Shown here piece after piece: positions 7,828-16,966 of a stretch of 64,000 nucleotides of DNA. How positions within the stretch are numbered: position 1 is the first letter of the stretch; each line of letters starts with the position of its first letter. The DNA lies in assembly GCA_002897695.1 (NCBI GenBank), contig BDTG01000045.1, positions 1-64,000 on the forward strand. Reading direction: 5' to 3'. The DNA is from a bacterium BMS3Abin14 (GTDB taxonomy: Bacteria; BMS3Abin14). A program made the translations under genes and the position numbers. The notes under the pieces were generated by a model. It saw only the letters and a list, made by a program, of their open reading frames with translations, was not told the origin of the DNA and did not search any database.

Positions 7828-9265
7828 TGCTTATTTTTGGCGCCCAGAGGGACATCTGGGATGTGTTCTCACGGGGAAATGAAACGGGATATTCACCCGA
7901 GAAACAGGCCCGGCAGAAGGCGGCCTTGTCCATGGGCCCATCCCACCCGACAGATTCCACCATTCCCTTCATGCTCAGATAGCCGAGCGAGTCGGCCGTT
8001 ATATATTTCCGGATCTCCTCCACAGTGTGGCTGGATGCGATAAGTTCATTGTGCGTGGGGGTGTCGATGCCGTAATAGCACGGGCTGATTGTGGGAGGCG
8101 AACTGATCCGAATATGGACCTCCGCCGCCCCCGCGTCCCTCACCATCTTGACGATTTTACGGCTGGTTGTTCCCCTGACGATGGAATCGTCGATGAGGAC
8201 AACTTTTTTGCCCATGACCGCCTCCCTGCATGTGTTCAACTTCAGCTTAACCCCGAAATGACGAATGGACTGGGTCGGTTCGATGAAGGTCCTGCCGATG
8301 TAATGGTTGCGTATCAGGCCCATCTCAATAGGAATACCCGTACCCTCGGAAAAACCAACCGCTGCCGGAACCCCGGAGTCAGGCACCGGTATGACAACAT
8401 CGGCCTGGACCGGAGCCTCTTTGGCCAGAAGGCGTCCGAGATTTTTCCTCACCATGTAGACGTTTTTTCCATCCAGCGTACTGTCGGGCCGGGCGAAGTA
8501 GACATACTCGAATATGCACGGGGAGGTCTTCATCTTCGGGAAGGGGAAAAAGGAGTGCATGCCGCTGTCGTCAACAGTCACCACCTCTCCGGGCTCAACA
8601 TCACGGACGAACTCGGCCTCGATGAGATCCAGGGCGCAGGACTCCGAGCTGAAAACGTAGGCATCTCCCAACCTTCCGATGCACAGGGGTCTGAACCCCC
8701 GGGGGTCCCTGACCGCCACGATCCGTTTTTCAGTCATAAAAAGAAGGGAGTAGGCGCCTCTGACCTGATAGAGGGCCTCGATCACCCGATCCATTACCTG
8801 GGGCGCTTTGGATCGAGCAACAAGATGGATAAGGACCTCCGTGTCAGAGGATGACTGGAAAATTGCCCCATTTTCCTCCAGCTCTCTTTTCAGGTAGGGG
8901 GCGTTGACAAGGTTTCCGTTATGGGCCACCGCGAGCCCCCCGCGGGAGTAGGTTACCGCTATGGGTTGAATGTTCTCGGGCAGGCTCTCCCCGCTGGTGG
9001 AGTATCGGTTATGGCCGATTGCCACCTTCCCAGGCAGTTTTTCAAGCACGGAAGGCGTAAATATGTCGTTCACCAGTCCCATTTCCCCATGCCGGAAAAT
9101 TTTCACCCCATCGGTAGCGGCGATGCCGGCACACTCCTGGCCTCGATGCTGAAGGGCGTAAAGCCCGAGATAGGTGAGGTTAGCTGACTCCGTGTGCCCC
9201 CACACCCCGAAGACACCGCACTCATCCTGAAACTTATCGTTGGAGCATAACATCTGATTATTCAT
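7820..9265 (-). CDS. purF: amidophosphoribosyltransferase
   Basis: First committed enzyme of purine synthesis: transfers ammonia from glutamine to PRPP, giving phosphoribosylamine. About 481 residues. An N-terminal propeptide of about 15 residues precedes the catalytic Cys in [11 protein letters not shown], so self-processing is expected. The Ntn glutaminase domain has RHGEMGLV and GHNRYSTSG; the PRTase domain has [14 protein letters not shown] as PRPP-binding loop. Cys in [18 protein letters not shown] and the C-terminal [10 protein letters not shown] match the ligands of the [4Fe-4S] cluster in the Bacillus-type enzyme. Start ATG at 9265 overlaps the purQ stop as TGATG. It is the last pur gene of the purB-L-Q-F block. 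Confidence 0.97.
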   Translation of the reverse strand: MNNQMLCSNDKFQDECGVFGVWGHTESANLTYLGLYALQHRGQECAGIAATDGVKIFRHGEMGLVNDIFTPSVLEKLPGKVAIGHNRYSTSGESLPENIQPIAVTYSRGGLAVAHNGNLVNAPYLKRELEENGAIFQSSSDTEVLIHLVARSKAPQVMDRVIEALYQVRGAYSLLFMTEKRIVAVRDPRGFRPLCIGRLGDAYVFSSESCALDLIEAEFVRDVEPGEVVTVDDSGMHSFFPFPKMKTSPCIFEYVYFARPDSTLDGKNVYMVRKNLGRLLAKEAPVQADVVIPVPDSGVPAAVGFSEGTGIPIEMGLIRNHYIGRTFIEPTQSIRHFGVKLKLNTCREAVMGKKVVLIDDSIVRGTTSRKIVKMVRDAGAAEVHIRISSPPTISPCYYGIDTPTHNELIASSHTVEEIRKYITADSLGYLSMKGMVESVGWDGPMDKAAFCRACFSGEYPVSFPRENTSQMSLWAPKISNV

Positions 9266-10080
9266 CACAGGGCCTCTTCGACATATTGAAATGCGTTCCG
9301 GAAAAATGCAACCCCGACGCCATCCTCAGGGAGTTTCTCCCGCGTCCATCGCGGATGGTTCACACGGTGCAGATATGCCTCGGGATGGGGCATCAGCCCG
9401 AAGAGGATTCCGGATGGGGAGCAAAATCCTGCGACGGCCCCCTCGGATCCATTGGGGTTCTCGGGGTAGGCACGGGTCGGCCGGCCTGACGCGTCCACAT
9501 ATTTGACCGTGAATAGATGTCGGCTCTCCATCCTTTCCAGCACGGTGATTGAGCCGGCAACGAATTTACCCTCTCCATGCCGGACCGGGAGGGTCAAGTC
9601 TGTGATCCCCCGGGTGAATATGCACGGTGACTTCTCGTCCACCATGAGATTGACCCAACGATCCTCGAAGCGTCCCGAATCGTTGAAGGTCAGGGTCGCA
9701 ACCTGCTCTATCCTGCCTTCCATCGCCGGCAGCAGCCCCATTTTAACCATAAGCTGAAAACCGTTGCAGACCCCGAGAACGGGACGATTCCGCTCAATAA
9801 AACGGCTGAGCTGGTCGGAAAGCCTGTTTTCCCCTCCCATAACCTTTGCGTAGCGAAGACGGTTTGCCTGGACCTTGGCGGATCCAAGGTCGTCACCGTC
9901 AAGAAATCCCCCCGTCAGATTCAGAAAATGAAAATCGTCGAGGGTGACTTCCCCTGCCAGAAGCTCCGAGATGTGGACTATCCGGGCATCGAATCCCCCC
10001 AGGCTGCAGGCTGCCGCCGCCTCTCTCTCACAGTTGGTCCCGTTGCCGGTAATAACGATCGCCACTGGACGCGCATTCAT
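9265..10080 (-). CDS. purQ: phosphoribosylformylglycinamidine synthase, glutaminase subunit
   Basis: Supplies ammonia from glutamine to PurL. About 271 residues, longer than the usual 225-230 of small PurQ and closer to the archaeal/deltaproteobacterial long form. Class I amidotransferase features: [12 protein letters not shown] at the start, nucleophile in [16 protein letters not shown], and the His-x-Glu pair in [12 protein letters not shown] near the C-terminus. ATG at 10080 overlaps the purL stop as TGATG, which gives translational coupling and fits equimolar subunits. Confidence 0.96.
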   Translation of the reverse strand: MNARPVAIVITGNGTNCEREAAAACSLGGFDARIVHISELLAGEVTLDDFHFLNLTGGFLDGDDLGSAKVQANRLRYAKVMGGENRLSDQLSRFIERNRPVLGVCNGFQLMVKMGLLPAMEGRIEQVATLTFNDSGRFEDRWVNLMVDEKSPCIFTRGITDLTLPVRHGEGKFVAGSITVLERMESRHLFTVKYVDASGRPTRAYPENPNGSEGAVAGFCSPSGILFGLMPHPEAYLHRVNHPRWTREKLPEDGVGVAFFRNAFQYVEEAL

Positions 10081-13058
10081 CACAGTTCCCCAAGAGGAGA
10101 CCGCCAGGCGTCCCCTATCCGTTCAATATCAAGGTTGACAACGACCTCTCCACGGGCGCTTATGAGGAGCCGCCGGCCGCCGGTACATTCCCCTATCCTT
10201 GCCCATACGGTATCCCCCATCGCGGCCTCGAACTCGGGGGCCACTTCCGGTTTGACCTCAACAACCAGCCGGCTTGCCGTCTCGGAGAAAAGGGCCTTGT
10301 CCACCGAAAGCAGTCTCCCGCCGACCGAAAGATCGAGATCAACCTCCAGGCCGGTTCGTCCTGCGAGGGCCATCTCCGCGAGGGCCACACCGAGCCCGCC
10401 ATCGGAGCAGTCGTGACAGGACCGAACGAGACCCGACATCATGGCCCCGTGGAGGTGGGCATACCGGCTCCGCGCTTCCTCAAACCGGACCCGCGGAACG
10501 TTTGCGCCCAGGTGCCCCAGGTGGGCATAGTATTCCGAACCTCCGCACTCATCAAGAGTCTCCCCCAGAAGATACAGGTGGTTGCCCTTTTTCTTCAGAT
10601 CCATTGTGACGGCACGGCGGACATCATCCATACGTCCGATAATTGAAACGAGCAGGGTGGGAGGGATGGAGATCTTGATATCCCCCATGATGTAGTCGTT
10701 CTTCATGCTGTCCTTGCCGGAGATGAGCGGGACCTCATAGGCGGTCACTGCGTCGAACAATCCCTCATTGGCCCTCACCAGCTGGGCCAGTTTGTAAGCG
10801 CCGTCGGGCGTCTTGTCGGATTGAACGGGATCACACCAGCAGAAGTTGTCGAGCGCCGCCATGAAGGAGGGGTCCCCACCCACGGCAACGTAGTTCCGGA
10901 CAGCCTCATCCACCGCACAGGCAGCCATGTGATAGGTGTCGATATCGCTGTAGCGGGGAATAATCCCGTTGGAGACAACTACCCCCTCGAACGAGTCCAG
11001 GATAGGCCGGATCACGGCGGCGTCCGACGGGCCATCGTTCGCGGCTCCGGTAAAGGGCTTGACCACAGACCCCCCCTGGACCTCATGGTCATAACGGCGG
11101 ACTATGGACTCCTTGGAACAGATATTCAGCCGCGACATGAGGGAAAGAAGGACTTCACCGATATCGGCAGAAGGTTCAAAGGACGGCTCGGTCGTGGCCG
11201 GCGGATCCCAGACGGCCTCCAGGGTCATCTGGGGATTCCCGTGATGGAGAAACTCCATCTCGAGGTACCCCACCGTCATGCCCTCGAAAAGAAGCTGCAG
11301 ATAGCCGGTGTCCGTGAACTCTCCAAGGTCCGTGGACTCAACGCCCATCCTCTCGGACAGCTCGAAAAACCGGGGGGCCCTGTCCGGGGGTACAGCCACG
11401 GTCATCCTCTCCTGGGCCTCGGATATGAATATCTCCCAGGGGTCGAGGCCTGCGTACTTCAGCGGCGCCCGATCAAGATACAGGACGGCACCGCCGGTTT
11501 CCTCGGCCATTTCCCCCACCGATGAGGAAAGGCCACCCGCGCCATTATCGGTGATGCTGTTGTACAGCCCCTCGTCCCGGGCTCTCAAGAGAAAGTCCAT
11601 CATCCTTTTCTGTGTTATGGGGTCCCCGATCTGGACTGCCGAAACCGGAGACCCCTCATGCAGCTCCTCCGAGGAGAATGTGGCGCCGTGAATGCCGTCC
11701 TTGCCGATGCGGCCGCCCACCATGACCACACGGTCCCCGACCAGGGCCATCTTCTCGTGGGAGGGCCTGCCGTTGATCTCGCGCGGCATTATCCCCCCTG
11801 TACCACAGTATACCAGGGGTTTTCCAAGGAACCTGTCATCGAACACCACCGCCCCGTTGATTGTGGGGATCCCGCTTTTATTGCCGCCGTGTTCGACTCC
11901 CTCCACGACCCCGTCGTAGATCCTTCTGGGATGGAGGATGCGAGGAGGCAGGGGGTCAGAGTAAAAGGGCGTGGCGAAACAGAACACGTCCGTATTAAAC
12001 AGCAGGTTGGCTCCCAGCCCGGTCCCGAAGGGGTCCCTGTTTACGCCGACGATGCCGGTCAGCGCCCCGCCGTAGGGATCCAGGGCGGACGGGGAATTGT
12101 GGGTCTCCACCTTGAAGACGAGATTGTAATTATCGTTGAAACGGATCACGCCGGCGTTGTCCTTGAAGACGGAAAGGCAGATATCATCATCCCCCATCCG
12201 GTCCCTGACCACCTCGGTGGCCCGCATGATGCAGCTTTTAAAGAGGGAATCGACGATTCTAACCTCACCGTCAGGCCCCGTGTACCTGATTTCGGCATTG
12301 AAGATCTTGTGTTTGCAGTGCTCGGACCAGGTCTGCGCGAGGGCTTCCATCTCCACATCGGTGACCTGCTCTCCGAGCCCCTTTTCCCGCCTCACAGCAC
12401 GAACGTCCTCACGGAGAAAATAGTCGCGGATAATTCCCATCTCCCGGAGCGATAGCGCAAGGAGCCTGGCCCTGCTGATTCCCATCAACTCCCCGTCGTC
12501 CAGATCAAGATCGATGACGTTCACGGTTCCTCCGCCGGGGATGCTTACCCTTGGAACGTCAGGTTCAAGGCCCTTTTCGATGTCGAACTGATGAGGAAAT
12601 ACGATACGCCACCGCTGGATCAGCCCGTTGCCCAGCACCCCGGACGCCAATTTCACGGCATCATCTCCGGAGAGGCCGCCCTCGATCAGATATTGGATCG
12701 AGGTATAGACCGCCTCATCGCCTTTCAGCGGCCTGCCCAGAATCTGGGATACCGCTTCTCCGGCCGACCTTCCAACGTTGTCGGTGACGCCGGGCTTATA
12801 TCCAACCTCGATGAGGACATCGAAGTCTGTTCTCAGGGGGGATGCGATGGAATATTCCTGGATGATCGGATCTGAAAACGGCTCGGAGGCCACCTTTTGA
12901 AGGGTTTCAGGGGAAAGATCCATGTCAAGGGTGTAAACGGCGACGGTACTCACGGACTTTACCGGGAGGCCGGCCAACTCCCTCGCCTCCCCGGCAATCC
13001 GTTCCCCCTTAGGGTCCCTGACCCCCTCCCTGTAGCCTACCTCGATACGCACGGCCAT
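10080..13058 (-). CDS. purL: phosphoribosylformylglycinamidine synthase with two N-terminal PurS-like domains
   Basis: Makes FGAM from FGAR, ATP and ammonia. About 992 residues, against about 730 for small PurL. The first 155 residues hold two PurS-like units: IEVGYREGVRDPKGE with VYTLDMD, and again IEVGYKPGVTDNVGR with YTSIQYLI. The catalytic part follows, with the duplicated ATP-binding halves (THNSPSALDPYGGALTG, DNGAGGLSSSVGEMAEETGG, later SGKDSMKNDY and DCSDGGLGVALAEMAL). The glutaminase is not fused; it is the next gene. So the protein has the N-domain of large PurL but the separate PurQ of the small system. ATG at 13058, one base after the purB stop, with GGGAG upstream; 14 more codons upstream lie within purB. 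Confidence 0.95.
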   Translation of the reverse strand: MAVRIEVGYREGVRDPKGERIAGEARELAGLPVKSVSTVAVYTLDMDLSPETLQKVASEPFSDPIIQEYSIASPLRTDFDVLIEVGYKPGVTDNVGRSAGEAVSQILGRPLKGDEAVYTSIQYLIEGGLSGDDAVKLASGVLGNGLIQRWRIVFPHQFDIEKGLEPDVPRVSIPGGGTVNVIDLDLDDGELMGISRARLLALSLREMGIIRDYFLREDVRAVRREKGLGEQVTDVEMEALAQTWSEHCKHKIFNAEIRYTGPDGEVRIVDSLFKSCIMRATEVVRDRMGDDDICLSVFKDNAGVIRFNDNYNLVFKVETHNSPSALDPYGGALTGIVGVNRDPFGTGLGANLLFNTDVFCFATPFYSDPLPPRILHPRRIYDGVVEGVEHGGNKSGIPTINGAVVFDDRFLGKPLVYCGTGGIMPREINGRPSHEKMALVGDRVVMVGGRIGKDGIHGATFSSEELHEGSPVSAVQIGDPITQKRMMDFLLRARDEGLYNSITDNGAGGLSSSVGEMAEETGGAVLYLDRAPLKYAGLDPWEIFISEAQERMTVAVPPDRAPRFFELSERMGVESTDLGEFTDTGYLQLLFEGMTVGYLEMEFLHHGNPQMTLEAVWDPPATTEPSFEPSADIGEVLLSLMSRLNICSKESIVRRYDHEVQGGSVVKPFTGAANDGPSDAAVIRPILDSFEGVVVSNGIIPRYSDIDTYHMAACAVDEAVRNYVAVGGDPSFMAALDNFCWCDPVQSDKTPDGAYKLAQLVRANEGLFDAVTAYEVPLISGKDSMKNDYIMGDIKISIPPTLLVSIIGRMDDVRRAVTMDLKKKGNHLYLLGETLDECGGSEYYAHLGHLGANVPRVRFEEARSRYAHLHGAMMSGLVRSCHDCSDGGLGVALAEMALAGRTGLEVDLDLSVGGRLLSVDKALFSETASRLVVEVKPEVAPEFEAAMGDTVWARIGECTGGRRLLISARGEVVVNLDIERIGDAWRSPLGEL

Positions 13059-13059
13059 C

Positions 13060-14361
13060 TCAGGTCTCCCTGCCGAACACCCTGTCGAAAATGACCCCAA
13101 CGTTCTTAAGGTGGCTTCCCGGAGTAAACACCTCCCGGATATCCTCCGGCCGCAGGTGTTTCCCTACCTTCGGATCTTTCAGGACAAGCTCGGCGAATGG
13201 TTCCCCGGTGGACACCGACTTCAGGGCATTCTTCTGCACGATCCGGTAGGCATCCTCCCTGGTCATGCCGGAATCCACCAGGGCCAGGAGAAATCTCTGG
13301 GAGTAAGTCGCCCCGCCGGAAAGTTCCATATTCCTTTTCATCCTGTCGGAGTGGACAACCAGCCCGCTGACAAGCCCGGTGAAACGATGGAGCATAAAAT
13401 CAATGATGGTGGTGGCATCGGGCAGGATGACCCGTTCGACCGACGAGTGGCTGATATCCCGCTCGTGCCAGAGGGGGATGTTCTCCATGGCCGAAAGGCT
13501 GTATCCCCGTATGAGCCTGGCCAGTCCGGTAAGGTTTTCGGAGAGTATGGGGTTCTTTTTGTGGGGCATGGCCGATGATCCCTTCTGCCCCCTGGAAAAA
13601 GGCTCCTCAACTTCACCCACCTCGGTGCGCTGAAGATGGCGGATCTCGACGACAAACCTCTCGATGGATGACGCCAGGATAGCCAGGGCGCCCATGTATT
13701 CGGCATGCCGGTCCCGCTGGATCACCTGGGTGGCTACCTTGACCGGCCTCAGGCCGAGCCTGTCGCACACATATTCCTCAACCTCGGGAGGGATGCTGGA
13801 GAAAGTACCCACAGCTCCGGAAAGTTTACCGACGGCCACAGTCTCCCGGGCACGCTCAATACGGCTGACCGCCCTTCCCAACTCCTCGTACCACAGGGCC
13901 ATCTTGAAGCCGAAGGTAATGGGTTCCGCGTGCATCCCGTGGGATCGCCCCATCATCACCGTGTCCCTGTGCTCCAGCGCCCTTTCGCGGACGGCCTCCC
14001 TCACGTCTCCGAGCCCCTTCAGGATCAGATCCGCCGCCTGGACCATCTGGACCGCCAGGGAGGTATCGAGCACATCGGAACTGGTCATGCCGAGGTGGAT
14101 GAAGCGTGAGGAAGGCCCTACCTTTTCGGCCACCGAGGTCAGGAAGGCGATTACGTCGTGCTTTACCTCAAGCTCGATCTCATCTATGCGGCCGACATCA
14201 AAGGCCGCCCTGGCCTTGATATCGGCGAGCGCCTCATCCGGGATCCTTCCCAGGCGGTTCCACGCCTCGCAGGCCGCTATCTCAACATCGAGCCAGATCC
14301 TGAAACGGTTCTCAGGCTCCCATATGGAGGCCATCTCGGGGCGTGAATAGCGAGGTATCAT
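13060..14361 (-). CDS. purB: adenylosuccinate lyase
   Basis: Cleaves SAICAR and adenylosuccinate with release of fumarate, so it serves both late purine synthesis and AMP formation. 433 residues, the usual length for the bacterial short form. MIPRYSRPEMASIWEPENRF is the typical start; TSSDVLDTSLA and the signature loop SSAMPHKKNPILSENLTG are present, as is MMGRSHGMHAEPITFG with the catalytic His. First gene of the pur block, with a heptamer array just upstream, so a promoter probably lies between 14362 and 14463 unless it is read through from the metallo-hydrolase gene. Confidence 0.97.
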   Translation of the reverse strand: MIPRYSRPEMASIWEPENRFRIWLDVEIAACEAWNRLGRIPDEALADIKARAAFDVGRIDEIELEVKHDVIAFLTSVAEKVGPSSRFIHLGMTSSDVLDTSLAVQMVQAADLILKGLGDVREAVRERALEHRDTVMMGRSHGMHAEPITFGFKMALWYEELGRAVSRIERARETVAVGKLSGAVGTFSSIPPEVEEYVCDRLGLRPVKVATQVIQRDRHAEYMGALAILASSIERFVVEIRHLQRTEVGEVEEPFSRGQKGSSAMPHKKNPILSENLTGLARLIRGYSLSAMENIPLWHERDISHSSVERVILPDATTIIDFMLHRFTGLVSGLVVHSDRMKRNMELSGGATYSQRFLLALVDSGMTREDAYRIVQKNALKSVSTGEPFAELVLKDPKVGKHLRPEDIREVFTPGSHLKNVGVIFDRVFGRET

Positions 14362-14385
14362 AGTTCCCCTCCAGGTATTAAGAGC

Positions 14386-14434
14386 AGTCCAGAGTCCAGA
14401 GTCCAGAGTCCAGAGTCCAAGTCAGAGTCCAGAG
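14386..14434 (+). repeat. heptamer array, four perfect and two imperfect AGTCCAG units
   Basis: Units at 14386-14413 are perfect; one at 14414 ends in a instead of g; after a 3-base break another agagtccagag follows. Directly after it comes cctatcgcctatagcc, a short direct repeat. It sits between the metallo-hydrolase gene and purB. Confidence 0.85.
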
Positions 14435-14463
14435 CCTATCGCCTATAGCCTTTACCTCGATAC

Positions 14464-15237
14464 TCAATCGTCCAAGTATATCATCCTCGTGGGAACGTGG
14501 GCGGAAGCAACCTGCAGGTCCGCACCATACCCTGCCATAGCTTCACTTGCCGTTCCAAACGCAAGGTCGGGCAGATTGTTGATTTCGGAAAGGTGAGCGA
14601 GAACAACCAGCTGCAGATTGGAATGGGCAAGGCCAGCGATCATCCCGGCGGACGAAACGTTGGACAGGTGGCCATGGCGTCCCCGCACACGCTGTTTGAG
14701 AAACCACGGATAAGGCCCCTCCATGAGCATCCGCTCATCGTGGTTGGATTCGAGAACGATAGCGCAGCACGACTTCAAACGCTCCTTGACCAGGGAGGTG
14801 CCGTAACCCAGATCGGTCGCTATCCCAATCTTCACCCCATCAAAACCCACGATAAATCCCACAGGATCAATCGCGTCGTGGGGTATGGGAAAGGGAAGGA
14901 TCTCGAAACCGGCCCTTTGAAATTTCACGCCCGCAAGGACCTCCTCCACCATCACGTCAGCCGGAAGGCCAACCGCATCCAGGGTGTCGCGAGTAGCGCA
15001 GACAGGAACCTTCAGCTTTCTGGCAAGGGGCCTGAGCCCCCCGACATGGTCCGAGTGTTCGTGGGTCAGGAGGATAGCCCTGATCCCGGCCGGATCGGCT
15101 CCAACCACCTCCAACCTCTTCAGGGTCTCCCTGGCGCTGAGGCCCGCATCCACGATGATCCCGCCGGCCGGCCCCTCCATATAGACGGAATTTCCCCTGC
15201 TGCCGCTGGCCAGAACGCTGATTCCGATACGGCCCAT
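14464..15237 (-). CDS. MBL-fold metallo-hydrolase (WalJ/YycJ-like)
   Basis: A 257-residue beta-lactamase-fold hydrolase. SVLASGSRGNSVYME at the N-terminus and the metal site THEHSDHVGGL (His59, His61, Asp63, His64) are typical of the YycJ/WalJ group, as are the later ESNHDERML and SNVSS segments. WalJ homologues act as 5'-3' exonucleases in mismatch repair or genome upkeep; the reaction of this one is inferred only. ATG at 15237 overlaps the dut stop as TGATG, so it is translated together with dut. Confidence 0.88.
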   Translation of the reverse strand: MGRIGISVLASGSRGNSVYMEGPAGGIIVDAGLSARETLKRLEVVGADPAGIRAILLTHEHSDHVGGLRPLARKLKVPVCATRDTLDAVGLPADVMVEEVLAGVKFQRAGFEILPFPIPHDAIDPVGFIVGFDGVKIGIATDLGYGTSLVKERLKSCCAIVLESNHDERMLMEGPYPWFLKQRVRGRHGHLSNVSSAGMIAGLAHSNLQLVVLAHLSEINNLPDLAFGTASEAMAGYGADLQVASAHVPTRMIYLDD

Positions 15238-15707
15238 CAATTCCCCGTATGGCCGAAACCGCCGCTGCCGCGCCCGGTTTCCGGAAGTTCCCCGACAGGG
15301 ATCAATCTCACTCTTGCAACGGGGGCAACGACCATCTGGGCGATCCGCATGCCTCTCGTCACAGAAAACGGCTCCTTCCCCAGGTTAAGAAGGATGACTT
15401 TCACCTCGCCCCTGTAGTCGGCATCAATGGTCCCTGGGGAGTTGGCGAGAATGATGCCGTTCTTCAGCGCCAGGCCGCTCCGCGGCCTGATCTGGGCCTC
15501 GTAACCCTCGGGGATCGCCAACCTGATCCCGGTCGGGATCAGGGACCGGCCGCCGGGTGGGATAACCGTTTCCCCTGTTATCGCGGCAAGGAGATCCAGG
15601 CCGGCGGAAAGCGCCGTTGCGTAGGAAGGAACCGGCAACCCATCCCCATGCGGAAGAAGGGTGAACCTTACATCAAGGCCCGATATTTCAGTCCCAGTGG
15701 CCTTCAA
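15237..15707 (-). CDS. dut: deoxyuridine 5'-triphosphate nucleotidohydrolase
   Basis: Hydrolyses dUTP to dUMP and pyrophosphate, keeping uracil out of DNA. Trimeric dUTPase motifs in order: SAGLDLLA (1), RPRSGLAL (2), [13 protein letters not shown] (3), MRIAQMVV (4) and the glycine-rich [10 protein letters not shown] at the C-terminus (5), which closes over the active site. A TTG at 15707 is chosen because GGGAGG lies 6 bases upstream; another TTG at 15731 would lack this. The start overlaps the end of the M16 peptidase gene by about 20 bases. About 156 residues. Confidence 0.95.
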   Translation of the reverse strand: MKATGTEISGLDVRFTLLPHGDGLPVPSYATALSAGLDLLAAITGETVIPPGGRSLIPTGIRLAIPEGYEAQIRPRSGLALKNGIILANSPGTIDADYRGEVKVILLNLGKEPFSVTRGMRIAQMVVAPVARVRLIPVGELPETGRGSGGFGHTGN

Positions 15708-16956
15708 GGGTTTCCTCCCTGACGGGCCCAATAACCGTCAGCGCCCTGCATTCGGGATTGAGAAGAGACTCGGCCACATCCAGTATCTGTGCGGACGATA
15801 CCGTTTGGATCCTCTCCTCAATCTCCGCCGGGCTGATCTGCCTTTGAAAGTAAATCTCGTTACGGGCGAGCTGGGTCATCCTGTTTCCCGTACTCTCGAG
15901 GCCGAGAAGCATACTGCCGGTGACCTGTCTCTTGGCGATGGCGAGCTCTTCCTCCGGAATGCGGTTTTCAGCGAGGGCAAGGATCTCTTCGCGGATAAGG
16001 TCCAGCGCGGTAGTGAACCTCTGGGCCGACGTTCCACAGTAGACGGAGAGCATCCCCACGTCCTGAAAGGCGGAATGATAGCTGTAGATCGAATAGGCGA
16101 GCCCGTGTTCCTCCCGGATCTTCTGGAAAAGGCGTGAACTCATCCCGCCGCCGAGAATGGTGTTCAGGAGAAAAAGTGAATATCGCCTCTCATCGTCGAC
16201 AGGCAGCCCTTCCATCCCGAGGCAGAAGTGCACCTGTTCGGAATCACGGGTAAAGATCTTAAGGTGCGGCGTCGATACCGGAGCCGAACGCCGCAGAGGG
16301 CAGCTACCAGACGAAACATTGCCGAAAACCCGGTTCGCTTCATCCATCATGGTCTGCGGGTCCACCGCCCCTGCGGCAGTGAGAATTATCGACTCGGCGC
16401 AGTACCTCTCACGGTGGAAGGCCCGGATGTCATCCCTCCCCATATTCTCCAGGGATTGACGGGTCCCGAGGATAGGCCGGCCCAACTCATGCCCGTCCCA
16501 GAACTCCTGGGCATGAAGATCGTGTACAAGATCATCGGGGGTATCCTCCACCATGGAGATCTCCTGGATGATAACATCCCTCTCTTTTGCCAGGTCGGTC
16601 TCCTGAAAAAGGGGGTTGAGGGTGATATCACCAAGAATATTCATGGCCTCACCGAGGGATTCGCCCAGGACCCGGGCGAAAAAGGCTGTATATTCCTTGC
16701 TGGTAAAAGCGTTAATGGAACCGCCAAGGGAATCGATACCAAGGGCGATCTCCTTTGCGGTCCTAGATGGAGTTCCCTTGAAGACAAGATGTTCGATAAA
16801 ATGGCTGACCCCGGCCTTCGCCGAAGGCTCATCACGGGAACCCGTCAGAACCCATATACCGACGCTCACAGACGAAAAATCACGCAGCGGCTCCAGGAGA
16901 ACCTTTACCCCGCTGGGTAACACCTCTGTGATGACGCCGGATGGCAGCGCGTGCAT
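15688..16956 (-). CDS. M16 family zinc peptidase (processing-peptidase type)
   Basis: About 422 residues, the single-unit form that dimerises. Inverted zinc motif HFIEH at residues 52-56, preceded by AKAGVS and followed by [10 protein letters not shown]; a downstream [12 protein letters not shown] supplies the third ligand region. The C-terminal half has the inactive domain ([25 protein letters not shown] in part). Members degrade small peptides or process precursors; bacterial ones next to pnp are widespread but of uncertain substrate. ATG at 16956 lies 11 bases after the pnp stop and lacks a good ribosome binding site; an upstream frame to 17061 overlaps pnp and is unlikely. Confidence 0.92.
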   Translation of the reverse strand: MHALPSGVITEVLPSGVKVLLEPLRDFSSVSVGIWVLTGSRDEPSAKAGVSHFIEHLVFKGTPSRTAKEIALGIDSLGGSINAFTSKEYTAFFARVLGESLGEAMNILGDITLNPLFQETDLAKERDVIIQEISMVEDTPDDLVHDLHAQEFWDGHELGRPILGTRQSLENMGRDDIRAFHRERYCAESIILTAAGAVDPQTMMDEANRVFGNVSSGSCPLRRSAPVSTPHLKIFTRDSEQVHFCLGMEGLPVDDERRYSLFLLNTILGGGMSSRLFQKIREEHGLAYSIYSYHSAFQDVGMLSVYCGTSAQRFTTALDLIREEILALAENRIPEEELAIAKRQVTGSMLLGLESTGNRMTQLARNEIYFQRQISPAEIEERIQTVSSAQILDVAESLLNPECRALTVIGPVREETLEGHWD

Positions 16957-16966
16957 AAAGAGAGGA

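Noticed and set aside
8027-8854. 275-codon frame on the plus strand
   Set aside because: Antisense to purF, composition typical of a shadow frame.
14386-14434. Possible CRISPR array
   Set aside because: Units are 7 bases and contiguous, with no spacers and no cas genes.
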